NCBI RefSeq assembly: GCF_025399795.1
Contig: NZ_JAODTZ010000068.1
Location: forward strand, 1-37,675
Source of the DNA: Streptomyces rhizosphaerihabitans
Lineage (GTDB): Bacteria > Actinomycetota > Actinomycetes > Streptomycetales > Streptomycetaceae
Length of the DNA stretch: 37,675 nt
Direction of reading: 5' to 3'
Position numbers and translations under genes: made by a program. This document shows, in pieces, positions 8,541 through 16,441 of the stretch. The notes beneath the pieces were generated by a model, which worked only from the letters and a program-made list of their open reading frames with translations, searched no databases and was not told where the DNA came from. Position 1 is the first letter of the stretch. Each line of letters opens with the position of its first letter.

Positions 8541-9203
8541 TCAACTTGTCGGGAGGTCTGACAGGGCTGGGCGTGTCAGGTGGAGCATGCGGGTCAGCCG
8601 CTGGTCTCCTGTTTCGTCCAGGGAGTGCGGGGCGAGGCGGGGGCCGGAAGCGCGTTGCGGGTGGGGGAGTGGCCGGGGGCTGGGGGAGGCGGGGAGGCGG
8701 GGCAGGGCCGTGGTGCCGGTGATCATGGACAGCATCAGGACGGCGGCCGCGCGGACATCGACGTCGGGGAGCAGCGAGCCGTCGCCGCGTGCACGGCTCA
8801 GGGTTCTGTGCAGGGCGCCGAGCCAGTTGAGGTGACAGTGGAGTGACGGGTCGCCGGGTGTCCTGATCTCCTGGGCCAGGCGCACGCCCGCGCGGACGGT
8901 CGTGTCGGTTTCGAGGAGTTCCACGAGGGTGTGGGCCATGGCGGTGGCGATCTCGAAGGCCGGGGTCTCGCGCCGCGCCAGCTTCACGAGTGCGGCGTCC
9001 GACGTGGCGCAGGCCTCCGCCTGGACGGCACGGGCGAGATCGGACTTGGCCGAGAAGTGGAAGAACAGGGCGCCCTTGGTCACCTGCGCGCGTTCACTGA
9101 TCGCGGACAGGCTGGCACGTTCGTAACCGGCCTGGTCGAACACGGTCGAGGCGGCCCGGATCAGGTTGCGCCTGGTCCGCTCGGACCTCTCCTGCCTCAC
9201 CAC
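8541..9203 (-). CDS. TetR-family regulator, gamma-butyrolactone-receptor-like (220 aa)
   Basis: This is a DNA-binding one-component repressor. The N-terminal helix-turn-helix (about residues 5-55) contains ERTRRNLIRAASTVF and VTKGALFFHFSAKSDLA, the pattern of the ScbR/ArpA autoregulator-receptor branch of TetR proteins. The ligand domain follows, then a Pro/Ser/Arg-rich tail from about residue 165 that is not typical of the family. A TTG at 9257 would extend the protein by 18 residues, but it lies at the transcription start expected from the promoter at 9261-9290 and has no ribosome site. A GTG at 9203 (product beginning MVRQERSERTRR) with GGGTGG 7 nt upstream fits better. No butenolide synthase gene is visible nearby, so it may be an orphan receptor. 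Confidence 0.85.
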   Translation of the reverse strand: MVRQERSERTRRNLIRAASTVFDQAGYERASLSAISERAQVTKGALFFHFSAKSDLARAVQAEACATSDAALVKLARRETPAFEIATAMAHTLVELLETDTTVRAGVRLAQEIRTPGDPSLHCHLNWLGALHRTLSRARGDGSLLPDVDVRAAAVLMLSMITGTTALPRLPASPSPRPLPHPQRASGPRLAPHSLDETGDQRLTRMLHLTRPALSDLPTS

Positions 9204-9260
9204 GACGCGACCACCCGGACGCTCCTTGTCGTTCGGCTGCTGTTCGTCCTGCCGCAAGCG

Positions 9261-9290
9261 ACGCTAGGAACCTGCTTTTGGATCTGTCAA
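9261..9290 (-). promoter_or_regulatory. Vegetative-type promoter of the TetR gene
   Basis: On the minus strand a perfect -35 TTGACA (9290-9285) is separated by 18 nt from a -10 TAGCGT (9266-9261), which fits the Streptomyces TAG-type -10. The predicted start of transcription near 9254 argues for the internal GTG start of the gene. Confidence 0.7.
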
Positions 9291-9345
9291 CGGGGCCGTC
9301 TCACGCAGATCATCTTCACGCCATGGTGGTAATTCCCCTACGGGA

Positions 9346-9385
9346 AGAGACAGTTCGAGGGGCGGAGAGACAATTCGAGGGGTGG
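9346..9385. repeat. Two adjacent 20-bp direct repeats upstream of the TetR gene
   Basis: The copies at 9346-9365 and 9366-9385 share AGAGACA or AGAGACG-like heads and TTCGAGGGG cores, with two mismatches. They lie between the TetR promoter and the end of the double-IclR gene, so they could be a regulator site or a chance duplication. Confidence 0.6.
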
Positions 9386-9440
9386 AAGAGACGGTGAGGG
9401 AGCACGGGGAGTCCTGCGCTCGGCGGCTCCGGCGTTCCTC

Positions 9441-11405
9441 TCAGCTCAACTGCACTCGACCGTAGCGGCCCGCGATGTGCAGGTCCGCCTCGATGCGGCT
9501 CGCCGTCGCGTGGAGTTCGGGCAGTACGTCACTGACGCACGCCTCGGCGGTACGGCGACTGCTGTGCATGGCGACGTTCACCGCGGCCACGGCCCGTCCG
9601 CCTCGGTCGCGCACCGGGACGGCGATGGACCGCAGGCCCTGCTCCAACTCCTCCTCGACCATGGCGTATCCGGCCTTCCGCACCCGGTTCAGTTCGGTCC
9701 TGAACCGCTCCGGGTCCGTGATGGTCCGCGGGGTCAATGGAGTCAACGGGTGCAACCGCTCCGGCAGTCCGCCGTCCAGTACCTCCATCGCGCGGGCCTC
9801 CGGGAGATCGGCCAGGATCACTCGGCCCAGAGAGGTGGCGTACGCGGGCAGCCGGGTGCCGACGGTGACGTTGACGCTCATGATGCGGCGGGTGGAGACG
9901 CGCCCGGTGTACTGGATCTCGTCGCCGGTCAGCACCGCGAGCGACACCGAGTCGTGGAGCCGCTGGGAGAGTTCGGCCAGATGCGGGGCCGCGATCTCGG
10001 GGAGCGAGGTCCGTGAGAGTGGCGGGAAGCCGAGGCCCAGGACGCGCGGGGTGAGCCGGAAGACGCGGTCGTGGGTGGTGACGTATCCGAGGTGTTCCAG
10101 CGTGATCAGGGCGCGGCGGGCGGTCGCGCGGGCGAGTCCGGTCGCCTGCGCGACCGCGGTGAGGGTCAGTTCGGCCCGGCCCTCGCCGAAGGCGGTGATC
10201 ACGGTCAGTCCGCGGGCCAGCGACTCGACGAACTCCCGCCCCAGCTCCTGCTTGGAGGCGCCGGTCCAGTCGGCGAGCCCGGAGGGGGGCGTGACGTTCC
10301 CGGCCGTCCCGGTGTCGACTCGCTTGTTGCTCTCCGTGGGCGGAGTCCTCCGCTCCGGCGTCGGCTCCCGGTCGAGGGCCAACGTCCGTTCCATCTCGGC
10401 AACAGCCGTCCGCAGACGCGGCAGCAGCGCGTCCCGCAGGTCGGCGGCGCTGTGCCGGCTCGTATGACTCACCACGTTCACCACGCAGGCGATCCGACCC
10501 GACTCCCGTACGGGCATCGAGACGGCGACAAGACCCGGTTCGATCAGCTGGTCGTCCAGCGCCCAGCCCACCCGGCCCGCTTCGGCCGCCCGTTGCTCGA
10601 AGTCATCGCCGACAGCGGGGAGTTGGGCGACAGGGAATGCGGTGGCGTCCGCCCTTCCCTCGTACGGTCTGCTCCGTGCCGGCACGGCTGGGAAGCCGCG
10701 GTCCTCCGGATCGGCCGCGCGGCGCTCCCGCCATCGTGTCCACTCCTGTTCGCTCCACTCGGAAGCGAACAGGGGGCCCGGCGCGGTGCGTTCGGCGGGG
10801 AGCAGGTCGCCGATGCGGAAGCTCAGGGACATCGCGCGGCGCCGGGTCGCCTGATGGATGAAGCGGACGCCGTCCCGGTCACCGACGGCCAGGGACACCG
10901 ACTCGTCGAGTTCGTCGGCGAGCGCGTCGGCATGCGCGTCCAGGAGGCGGGGAAGCCGGAGGGCGGCGAGGTAGGCGTTGCCGAGTTCCATCAGGCGGGG
11001 GGCCAGTACGGCGTCCCGCCCGTCGAGGCGTACGTATCCCATGCGTGCGAGGGTCGCCGTGATCCGGTCGACGGTGGACCGCGCGAGCCCGGTGGACCGT
11101 TCGAGTCCGCTCAGACTGGACACCCCGTCCGCCTCGGTCAGCCGCCGGAGTACGGCGATGCCCCGGATGAGCGGCGTGACCGCCTCGTCGGGCGCCTCGG
11201 CCCCGGCAGTCCCTGCGGCTCCGGCAGTCCCGGGCCCGGAGACGGACGCCCCGGACCCTTTGTCCGTCCCGGCCCCGGTGGCCGACGCTCCGTTGCCCGA
11301 CCCCGTGGCCTGCCCGGCATGTGACGGACTGCCGTTCCGGGGTGTGACGTTCGGGGACGTGACGTTCGACGACGTGGGGCTCGATGACATGGGGCTCGAT
11401 GGCAT
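9441..11405 (-). CDS. Double IclR-type regulator: two fused IclR units (654 aa)
   Basis: IclR regulators are normally about 250 aa and dimerise. This one is 654 aa and contains two complete units. After a low-complexity Ser/Gly/Ala N-terminus (1-74), the first winged helix-turn-helix is at about 76-127 (STGLARSTVDRITATLARMG) and its effector domain at about 140-342. A Pro/Thr linker (345-385) leads to a second helix-turn-helix at about 392-443 (ATGLARATARRALITLEHLG) and a second effector domain to the end (RRIMSVNVTVGTRLPAYATS, typical of PcaR/PobR-like members). The two halves are clearly diverged. The start is uncertain because the N-terminus is unstructured and GGAGAG is very close to the ATG. 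Three 26-bp repeats precede the gene. The target genes and ligand are unknown; aromatic acids would be a guess from the subfamily. Confidence 0.85.
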   Translation of the reverse strand: MPSSPMSSSPTSSNVTSPNVTPRNGSPSHAGQATGSGNGASATGAGTDKGSGASVSGPGTAGAAGTAGAEAPDEAVTPLIRGIAVLRRLTEADGVSSLSGLERSTGLARSTVDRITATLARMGYVRLDGRDAVLAPRLMELGNAYLAALRLPRLLDAHADALADELDESVSLAVGDRDGVRFIHQATRRRAMSLSFRIGDLLPAERTAPGPLFASEWSEQEWTRWRERRAADPEDRGFPAVPARSRPYEGRADATAFPVAQLPAVGDDFEQRAAEAGRVGWALDDQLIEPGLVAVSMPVRESGRIACVVNVVSHTSRHSAADLRDALLPRLRTAVAEMERTLALDREPTPERRTPPTESNKRVDTGTAGNVTPPSGLADWTGASKQELGREFVESLARGLTVITAFGEGRAELTLTAVAQATGLARATARRALITLEHLGYVTTHDRVFRLTPRVLGLGFPPLSRTSLPEIAAPHLAELSQRLHDSVSLAVLTGDEIQYTGRVSTRRIMSVNVTVGTRLPAYATSLGRVILADLPEARAMEVLDGGLPERLHPLTPLTPRTITDPERFRTELNRVRKAGYAMVEEELEQGLRSIAVPVRDRGGRAVAAVNVAMHSSRRTAEACVSDVLPELHATASRIEADLHIAGRYGRVQLS

Positions 11406-11417
11406 GGGCTCTCCGAT

Positions 11418-11495
11418 GCGGCTCTCAGAAGAGTCACCGTTTGGCGGATCTCAGATGAGCCACCGTGTGGCGGATCTCAGAAGAGCCACGGTAGT
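11418..11495 (-). promoter_or_regulatory. Three 26-bp direct repeats before the double-IclR gene
   Basis: Copies begin at 11418, 11444 and 11470, exactly 26 bp apart. Each has the form GCGG(A/C)TCTCAGA(A/T)GAG followed by (T/C)CAC(C/G)GT. They end 13 nt or more upstream of the ATG at 11405, where an autoregulatory operator or the 5' leader would be. Regulators of the PcaU/PobR type are known to bind tripled direct repeats, so these are candidate binding sites for the double IclR protein. Confidence 0.65.
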
Positions 11496-11644
11496 GCTTG
11501 CGCGGCCGCAGCCGCGGGTCGGCCGCTTCCCGGCACGGGCACCGGTCTGCCGCGCGCGCCCCTGCCCGTCCGGTTGTCCGTCCGGCCTCCGACGGGGCTG
11601 CCAGTCCGGTCGTCCGGCGCCTCGCCCGGCGGCTCGTCCGGCGG

Positions 11645-12919
11645 TCAGTGGCGCGTCACGTACACCCGATACTTCCCTGCGGCGTCCGCCGACGCGACCT
11701 GGACGGTGAGCCCCGCCTTCGCGTCCTTGAAGGTCTCACCGGGGGAGAAGGGCGCGTCGGAGAGTTCGGCCTGGACGTTGGGAGAACGGGTGCAGCCGCC
11801 GCTGTCGCGGTGGGAGTCGTACACCGTGACGGGCCCGTTCCCGGTGTCCACGTCCGCGTCGACCTTGTAGACGAGTACGCCGGGGTGGCAGACCGCGGAG
11901 TCGTTGCCCGCGCGGGTGCGCAGTTCGAGGACGTACCCGCTCCGGGCGCTGGTGGGTATGACGACCAGCTTGGGGCCGCCGCGCACGGCCAGCGGGGTCA
12001 GCCGGTACGCGCTGGTGCCGCGCGCCGCAGCGCAGCTGACCTGGGAGGCGTCGAGCCAGCCGAGTTTCCACTTGTGCCAGCCCAGGAGGTCGTTGTCGGC
12101 CCCCCAGTCCTCGCTCATGATGTCCCAGTGGCCGACCGCGCCGCCGCCGTCCTGGGTGTACAGGTCGGGCAGGCCGAAGGTGTGGCCGTTCTCGTGCGGC
12201 AGTACCCGGTAGCCGGTGTCGGAATAGGAGCCCGAGCCGTCGTCCTGGCGGCTGTAGACGAAGGACGCGTTGGCGACCGGGACGCCGTCGGCGACCGGCG
12301 CCTCGGTGTTGCCGGCGAAGGTCACGGACAGCACGGTGTCCAGCGCGGAGGGCCCGGCATTGGGGGTGACCAGCACGTTCAGGATGTCGTACGAGCGGAA
12401 GTCCACCTCGGGATCGGCCGCGGCCACGATGTCCTGGACCAGTTCGCGGTACCCGGGGTCGAAGGGTGCGCCGCGTTCTATGCCGTACGCCTTGAAGGGC
12501 TTGGGCATGCGCAGCCAGTGCCGGACGGGGGCTTCGGGGCGGTAGTCGAGGCGGCCGTAGGAGGCGGTGCGGAACCATTCCTGCGTCTTCGGGAAGAACT
12601 CGTCGTACCGGTCGAGAGCGCTGCCCTTGCCGGGCGCGTCGGAGAAGTCGACCATCAGGGTCAGGGCCCGGAGGGTGCCGGTGGAGCGGGCGTAACCGGG
12701 TGTGGTCGGGATGCCTTCCCCCATCTGGACCCCGGACGGGCCGTTGATCATGCAGGGGCCGAGCGCCGTGGAGCGGGCCAGCGCGGTGGAGCCCGCCGTG
12801 GCGGAGCCGACCGTCAGGTGTCCGGTGCCGGCGGAGGTGCTGACCGCCAGCGTCAGCACGGTCACCGTGGCGAGCGCGGCCACACGGCGCGGGCGTATCC
12901 GGCGGCTGGACGGCTGCAT
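11645..12919 (-). CDS. Secreted M6-type (immune inhibitor A-like) metallopeptidase (424 aa)
   Basis: The ATG at 12919 has GAAGGA 7 nt upstream, and a typical signal peptide follows (RRIRPRR, then an Ala/Val/Leu core to about residue 30). The zinc motif HENGHTFGLPD is at residues 242-252 (HExxH with the third ligand in GLPD). It is followed by a Met-turn-like WDIMSEDWG near 265-273. A C-terminal beta-rich region with two Cys residues completes the protein. Inferred role: an extracellular zinc endopeptidase. It is shorter than full immune inhibitor A and lacks recognisable PKD or carbohydrate-binding modules. It stands alone, with 519 nt before the divergent TetR gene and about 240 nt after it before the double IclR start. 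Confidence 0.9.
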   Translation of the reverse strand: MQPSSRRIRPRRVAALATVTVLTLAVSTSAGTGHLTVGSATAGSTALARSTALGPCMINGPSGVQMGEGIPTTPGYARSTGTLRALTLMVDFSDAPGKGSALDRYDEFFPKTQEWFRTASYGRLDYRPEAPVRHWLRMPKPFKAYGIERGAPFDPGYRELVQDIVAAADPEVDFRSYDILNVLVTPNAGPSALDTVLSVTFAGNTEAPVADGVPVANASFVYSRQDDGSGSYSDTGYRVLPHENGHTFGLPDLYTQDGGGAVGHWDIMSEDWGADNDLLGWHKWKLGWLDASQVSCAAARGTSAYRLTPLAVRGGPKLVVIPTSARSGYVLELRTRAGNDSAVCHPGVLVYKVDADVDTGNGPVTVYDSHRDSGGCTRSPNVQAELSDAPFSPGETFKDAKAGLTVQVASADAAGKYRVYVTRH

Positions 12920-13299
12920 GCGGGGGTCCTTCGCTCCACGGCAGCCACCGGTCTCCGACTGCGCCCTTTCGATCACCCTGAGTCGCCGACGCGCCGGGCG
13001 CGCGCTGGATGGGCCCGATCGGGTTTATCTCCGGGAGGACCTGAAACGGTTTCCTCCCGGGAGGGCAGAGCGGGGTTGCGGGGTCTCCGGAGGCCGAGCG
13101 GGAGACCGGGCGGGTTGCCGGAGGAGGCCGGGGCGGGAGACCGGGCGGGAGGTCGGAGGAGGCCCGGTGGGAAGCCGGGTGCGTTGCCGGAGGAGGTCCG
13201 GTGGGAGGCGGGGGAGACCGGGGTGGCCGGGCGGAATCCCAGGTCGGGGCCGATGGCCCGGAGGGGGCAGGGCTACCGGTCGGTCGCTCCCGGCGGTGA
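12920..13299. other. Left part of the divergent spacer: hairpin and G-rich degenerate repeats
   Basis: A 9-bp hairpin (CCGGGAGGA at 13031-13039 with its complement at 13052-13060) stands alone upstream of the peptidase gene. From about 13066 to 13260 the plus strand is a G-rich array of imperfect units built from GGAGGAGG, CCGGGCGGG and GGGAGACCGGG. Several G3 tracts are close enough to form a G-quadruplex in principle. No gene is supported. Confidence 0.5.
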
Positions 13300-13315
13300 T
13301 GTGACGCAGGTCACA
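13300..13315. promoter_or_regulatory. Crp-like palindrome upstream of the TetR/DHA2 locus
   Basis: TGTGACGCAGGTCACA is a perfect 6+6 palindrome. It fits both the classic TGTGA-N6-TCACA and the Streptomyces Crp pattern GTG-N6-GNCAC. It lies about 125 nt before the TetR start at 13439. Confidence 0.6.
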
Positions 13316-13323
13316 GATTTCTC

Positions 13324-13400
13324 TTCCCGGTCGGGAAATAACCGGGGATCGTTTCCCCGTTTAGCCATACGTCCGAGCGAAACGGGGAGCGAATCCCCGG
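13324..13400. promoter_or_regulatory. Nested inverted repeats, probable TetR operator region
   Basis: A small palindrome TTCCCG-GT-CGGGAA lies at 13324-13337. A large dyad follows: the arm at 13342-13362 (starting CCGGGGATCG) faces an inverted copy at 13380-13400 (ending ATCCCCGG) with only two or three mismatches over 21 nt and a 17-nt spacer. It ends 38 nt before the TetR start, a typical place for autorepression. Confidence 0.6.
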
Positions 13401-13438
13401 ATCGCACTCAGGCTCCGAGATGCTTCGAGGAGTACGCC

Positions 13439-14083
13439 GTGGAGACCGCAACCCCCGTGCAGCGTCGAGTGGCCCGGCCCCGTGCCGACGCCCTGCGCAA
13501 CCGGGAGCGGATCGTCGCCGCCGCCCGTGAGATGTTCGTCGAGTTCGGCGCCGAGGTGCCGTTCGACGAGATCGCCCGCCGGGCCGGTGTCGGCAACGCC
13601 ACGCTGTACCGCAACTTCCCCGACCGCGACGCCCTCGCCCGCGAGGTCGTGTGCTCGGTGATGGACCGCACCTCGGAGTGGGTCGAGGAGGCGCTCGCCG
13701 AAGGCGGTGACGCCTTCGAGTCGCTGAGCGGCTTCGTGCACTTCGCCGCCGATGAGCGGATCGGTGCCCTGTGCCCGATGCTCTCCGAGAACTTCGACCA
13801 GAACCATCCCGACCTGGTCGCCGCGCGCGACCGGATCACCGACCTGCTTCAGCAGCTGATGGCCCGCGCCCGCGAGGCCGGTCAGCTGCGCCCCGACGTC
13901 GAGTTGGGCGATCTGATGGTCGCTGTCAGCCAGCTCACCAGGCCGCTGCCCGGCACCGCGTGCCAGGGCATCGACCGCTTCGTGCACCGTCATCTGCAGC
14001 TGCTCCTGGACGGTATGCGGGCTCCGGCCCGCTCCGAACTGCCCGGAGTGGCCGCCAACCTGGAGGAACTGCGACGAGCGTGA
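13439..14083 (+). CDS. TetR-family repressor next to a DHA2 exporter (214 aa)
   Basis: The GTG at 13439 has GAGGAG 6 nt upstream. The helix-turn-helix spans about residues 20-66 (IARRAGVGNATLYRNFPDRD), the standard TetR pattern. The C-terminal domain resembles the SbtR/YxaF-like ligand domains with short helices. It is transcribed toward the DHA2 exporter starting at 14424, and the inverted repeats at 13324-13400 are its likely operator. Inferred role: drug- or metabolite-responsive repressor of itself and the exporter. A much longer upstream open frame exists but has no coding character. Confidence 0.9.
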   Translation: METATPVQRRVARPRADALRNRERIVAAAREMFVEFGAEVPFDEIARRAGVGNATLYRNFPDRDALAREVVCSVMDRTSEWVEEALAEGGDAFESLSGFVHFAADERIGALCPMLSENFDQNHPDLVAARDRITDLLQQLMARAREAGQLRPDVELGDLMVAVSQLTRPLPGTACQGIDRFVHRHLQLLLDGMRAPARSELPGVAANLEELRRA

Positions 14084-14423
14084 CCGATGCGTCAGGTGCC
14101 GGACCGATCGGCCGACGACCGATTGATCGACGACCGATCAGACCGTTTGCCGGCACCTCGGCCGACGGATCGACCGACAGTCGGAGTGACCGGTCGATCG
14201 GGGACCGATGAGCCCGGCACCGAAGGCCGGTCAGAACTCGTAACCCTGCTCGTACCCGACAACCACTCATAGCTCGTACAGCTCGTACGGCTTGCACTCA
14301 TCACGCGCGAGGTGCGCTCGTCATCAGGGACGAGTCGTGCCGAGGCGCTTCCGGCCGTCACCGTCGACGAGCCGTCCCCTTTCACTGAATTTTTCGCTAC
14401 GAAGTCCCGGAGTGGGTACCCCC
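14084..14423. other. TetR-exporter spacer with GACCGATC-type short repeats
   Basis: From 14084 to 14215 the sequence is built of scattered GACCGATC/CGACGACCGAT words, with AGGTGCCGG at 14094-14102 facing CCGGCACCT at 14150-14158. Further right are short GCTCGTAC repeats (about 14269-14290) and an AT-richer stretch (GAATTTTTCGCTAC, about 14387-14400) that may hold the exporter promoter. No gene is supported. Confidence 0.45.
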
Positions 14424-15974
14424 ATGTCTGAAACAGGAACCATCAAGGCAGTCCCGGACCCAGCGTCCGACGCGCACAGCAACCGTTGGAAGGCGCTCGT
14501 CTTCATCGCGCTCGCCCAGTTGATGGTGGTGCTCGACGCCACGATCGTGAACATCGCGCTGCCCTCCGCCCAGCAGGACCTGGGTATTTCGGACGGCAAC
14601 CGGCAGTGGGTCGTCACGGCCTATGCCCTCGCCTTCGGCGGTCTGCTCCTCTTCGGCGGCCGTATCGCCGACCTGTGGGGTCGCAAGCGGGCGTTCGTCG
14701 TGGGTCTGGTGGGCTTCGCCGCGGCCTCCGCGCTCGGCGGTGCGGCGCAGAGCGGCGGGATGATGTTCGGCGCCCGCGCCCTCCAGGGTGTGTTCGGCGC
14801 GCTGCTGGCGCCCGCGGCCCTTTCGCTGCTCGCCGTGATGTTCACCGACGCCAAGGAGCGCGCCAAGGCCTTCGGCATCTACGGGGCGATCGCGGGTGGC
14901 GGTGGCGCCGTCGGCTTCATCCTCGGCGGTGTCCTCACCGAGTACATGAACTGGCGCTGGACCTTCTTCGTCAACATCCCGTTCGCGATCGTCGCGGCCG
15001 CGGGAGCGTACTTCGTCATCCGTGAACCCAAGGGCGGCCGCAACCGTTCGCCGCTCGACATCCCCGGCGTGGTCCTGTCCACCCTCGGTCTGGTCTCCCT
15101 CGTCTACGGGTTCACCCGCGCCGCGTCCGACGGCTGGGGCGACTCCATGACGGTCGGCCTGTTCGTGGCCTCGGCCCTGCTGCTGGCCGCGTTCGTCCTC
15201 ACCGAGTCCAAGGTCAAGGCCCCGCTGCTGCCCCTGCGTGTCATCACCGAGCGCAACCGCGGCGGCGTCTACCTCTCCCTCGGTCTCGCGATCATCGCGA
15301 TGTTCGGCACGTTCCTCTTCCTCACGTACTACCTGCAGATCGTGAAGGGCTACTCGCCGATCTCGACCGGCTTCGCCTTCCTGCCGATGATCGCGGGCAT
15401 GATCACGGGCTCCACGCAGATCGGTGCCCGGCTGATGACCCGGGTCGCACCGCGGCTGCTGATGGGTCCCGGCTTCCTGGTCGCCGCGCTCGGCATGCTG
15501 CTCCTGGCGCAGCTGGAGATCGGTTCGTCGTACGTCTCCCTGGTGATGCCGGCGATGCTGCTGCTCGGCCTCGGTATGGGTACGGCGTTCATGCCGGCCA
15601 TGTCGCTGGCCACGCACGGTATCGAGCCGCGTGACGCCGGTGTCGCCTCCGCGATGGTCAACACCTCGCAGCAGGTCGGCGGTGCGATCGGTACGGCCCT
15701 GCTGAACACGATCGCCGCCTCCGCGACCACCGCCTACATCAAGGACCACATGGCGGGCGCCGGCACCAAGGCGCAGCAGCAGCTCGTCCAGGCGGAAGGC
15801 ATGGTGCACGGCTACAGCAACGCGATCTGGTTCGCTGTCGGCATCCTCGTGGTCGCCGCGGGAATCGCCTTCACCCTGATCAACACCGGCCGTCCGGACG
15901 CCTCGGCGGTCGTCGGCTCCGGCACGGGCGAGGGCGCGCAGGACGAGCTGAAGGTGCCCGTCATCGCGCACTGA
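14424..15974 (+). CDS. DHA2-family (EmrB/QacA-type) 14-TM drug/proton antiporter (516 aa)
   Basis: This is a plasma-membrane proton-driven efflux pump of the major facilitator superfamily. It has the DHA2 signature DATIVNIALPSAQQDLGI in helix 1, motif A GGRIADLWGRKRAF between helices 2 and 3, and about 14 hydrophobic segments over 516 residues, the usual length. The ATG at 14424 follows CGGAG at about 11 nt. A closer alternative start is not visible. It lies behind a TetR gene that probably controls it. The C-terminus is a short polar tail (GSGTGEGAQDELKVPV). The substrate cannot be told from sequence. Confidence 0.93.
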   Translation: MSETGTIKAVPDPASDAHSNRWKALVFIALAQLMVVLDATIVNIALPSAQQDLGISDGNRQWVVTAYALAFGGLLLFGGRIADLWGRKRAFVVGLVGFAAASALGGAAQSGGMMFGARALQGVFGALLAPAALSLLAVMFTDAKERAKAFGIYGAIAGGGGAVGFILGGVLTEYMNWRWTFFVNIPFAIVAAAGAYFVIREPKGGRNRSPLDIPGVVLSTLGLVSLVYGFTRAASDGWGDSMTVGLFVASALLLAAFVLTESKVKAPLLPLRVITERNRGGVYLSLGLAIIAMFGTFLFLTYYLQIVKGYSPISTGFAFLPMIAGMITGSTQIGARLMTRVAPRLLMGPGFLVAALGMLLLAQLEIGSSYVSLVMPAMLLLGLGMGTAFMPAMSLATHGIEPRDAGVASAMVNTSQQVGGAIGTALLNTIAASATTAYIKDHMAGAGTKAQQQLVQAEGMVHGYSNAIWFAVGILVVAAGIAFTLINTGRPDASAVVGSGTGEGAQDELKVPVIAH

Positions 15975-16028
15975 CCCCGCGACCGCCCCGTACTCCGGTA
16001 CTTCCGTAGCCCGCACTCCGGTGCTTCG

Positions 16029-16107
16029 CGTACGGACGGGGGTGGGGACGCCTCGTCCGTACGACTTCCAGAGACTGCCCCGGTTCCACGCACGACGGAG
16101 CCGGGGC
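16029..16107 (+). terminator. Two successive hairpins after the DHA2 exporter
   Basis: The first has CGTACGGACG (16029-16038) with a perfect complement at 16054-16063. The second has GCCCCGGTTCC (16077-16087) with GGAGCCGGGGC (16097-16107), one wobble pair and a 9-nt loop. Either can end the exporter transcript. Confidence 0.65.
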
Positions 16108-16150
16108 GGTCCCCTGCCCGGACACTGGGGACTGCCCGCGTCCGTTGCCC

Positions 16151-16401
16151 GCCGTCCGGACTGGGCAACCCCCGTGTCCGCCGTCCGCCGTCCGGATTCG
16201 GCAACCCCCGCGTCTCCCGTCCGCCGCCTGCCGCCCGGGCTCGGGACCCCACCCGTGTCAGCCGTCCGCACTCCGGACTTCCGCGTCTGTGACCTGATCC
16301 GAGCGGTAGCCCGAAGGGCAGCCGAGCGACACCGAAGGGCAGTCGAGTCGTAGCCGTGCGACAGCCGAACGACAGCCGAGTCGTAGCCGTGCGACAGCCG
16401 A
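16151..16401. repeat. Two different local direct repeats in the exporter-MarR spacer
   Basis: A 36-bp unit beginning GCCGTCCGGA(C/T)T and containing GGCAACCCCCG is present at 16151-16186 and 16187-16222, with decaying copies beyond. A separate 24-bp unit (GAGTCGTAGCCGTGCGACAG plus CCGA) is at 16345-16368 and again, perfectly, at 16378-16401. The rest of this 467-nt spacer contains no supported gene. Confidence 0.75.
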
Positions 16402-16441
16402 GGGCTGGACGGGCAGTCGAGTGGTGGCCAACCGGCAACCT

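Noticed and set aside
11498..13438. Long plus-strand frame running into the TetR gene
   Set aside because: It is opposite the metallopeptidase gene and has no coding pattern of its own. The TetR gene has its own GTG and ribosome site at 13439.
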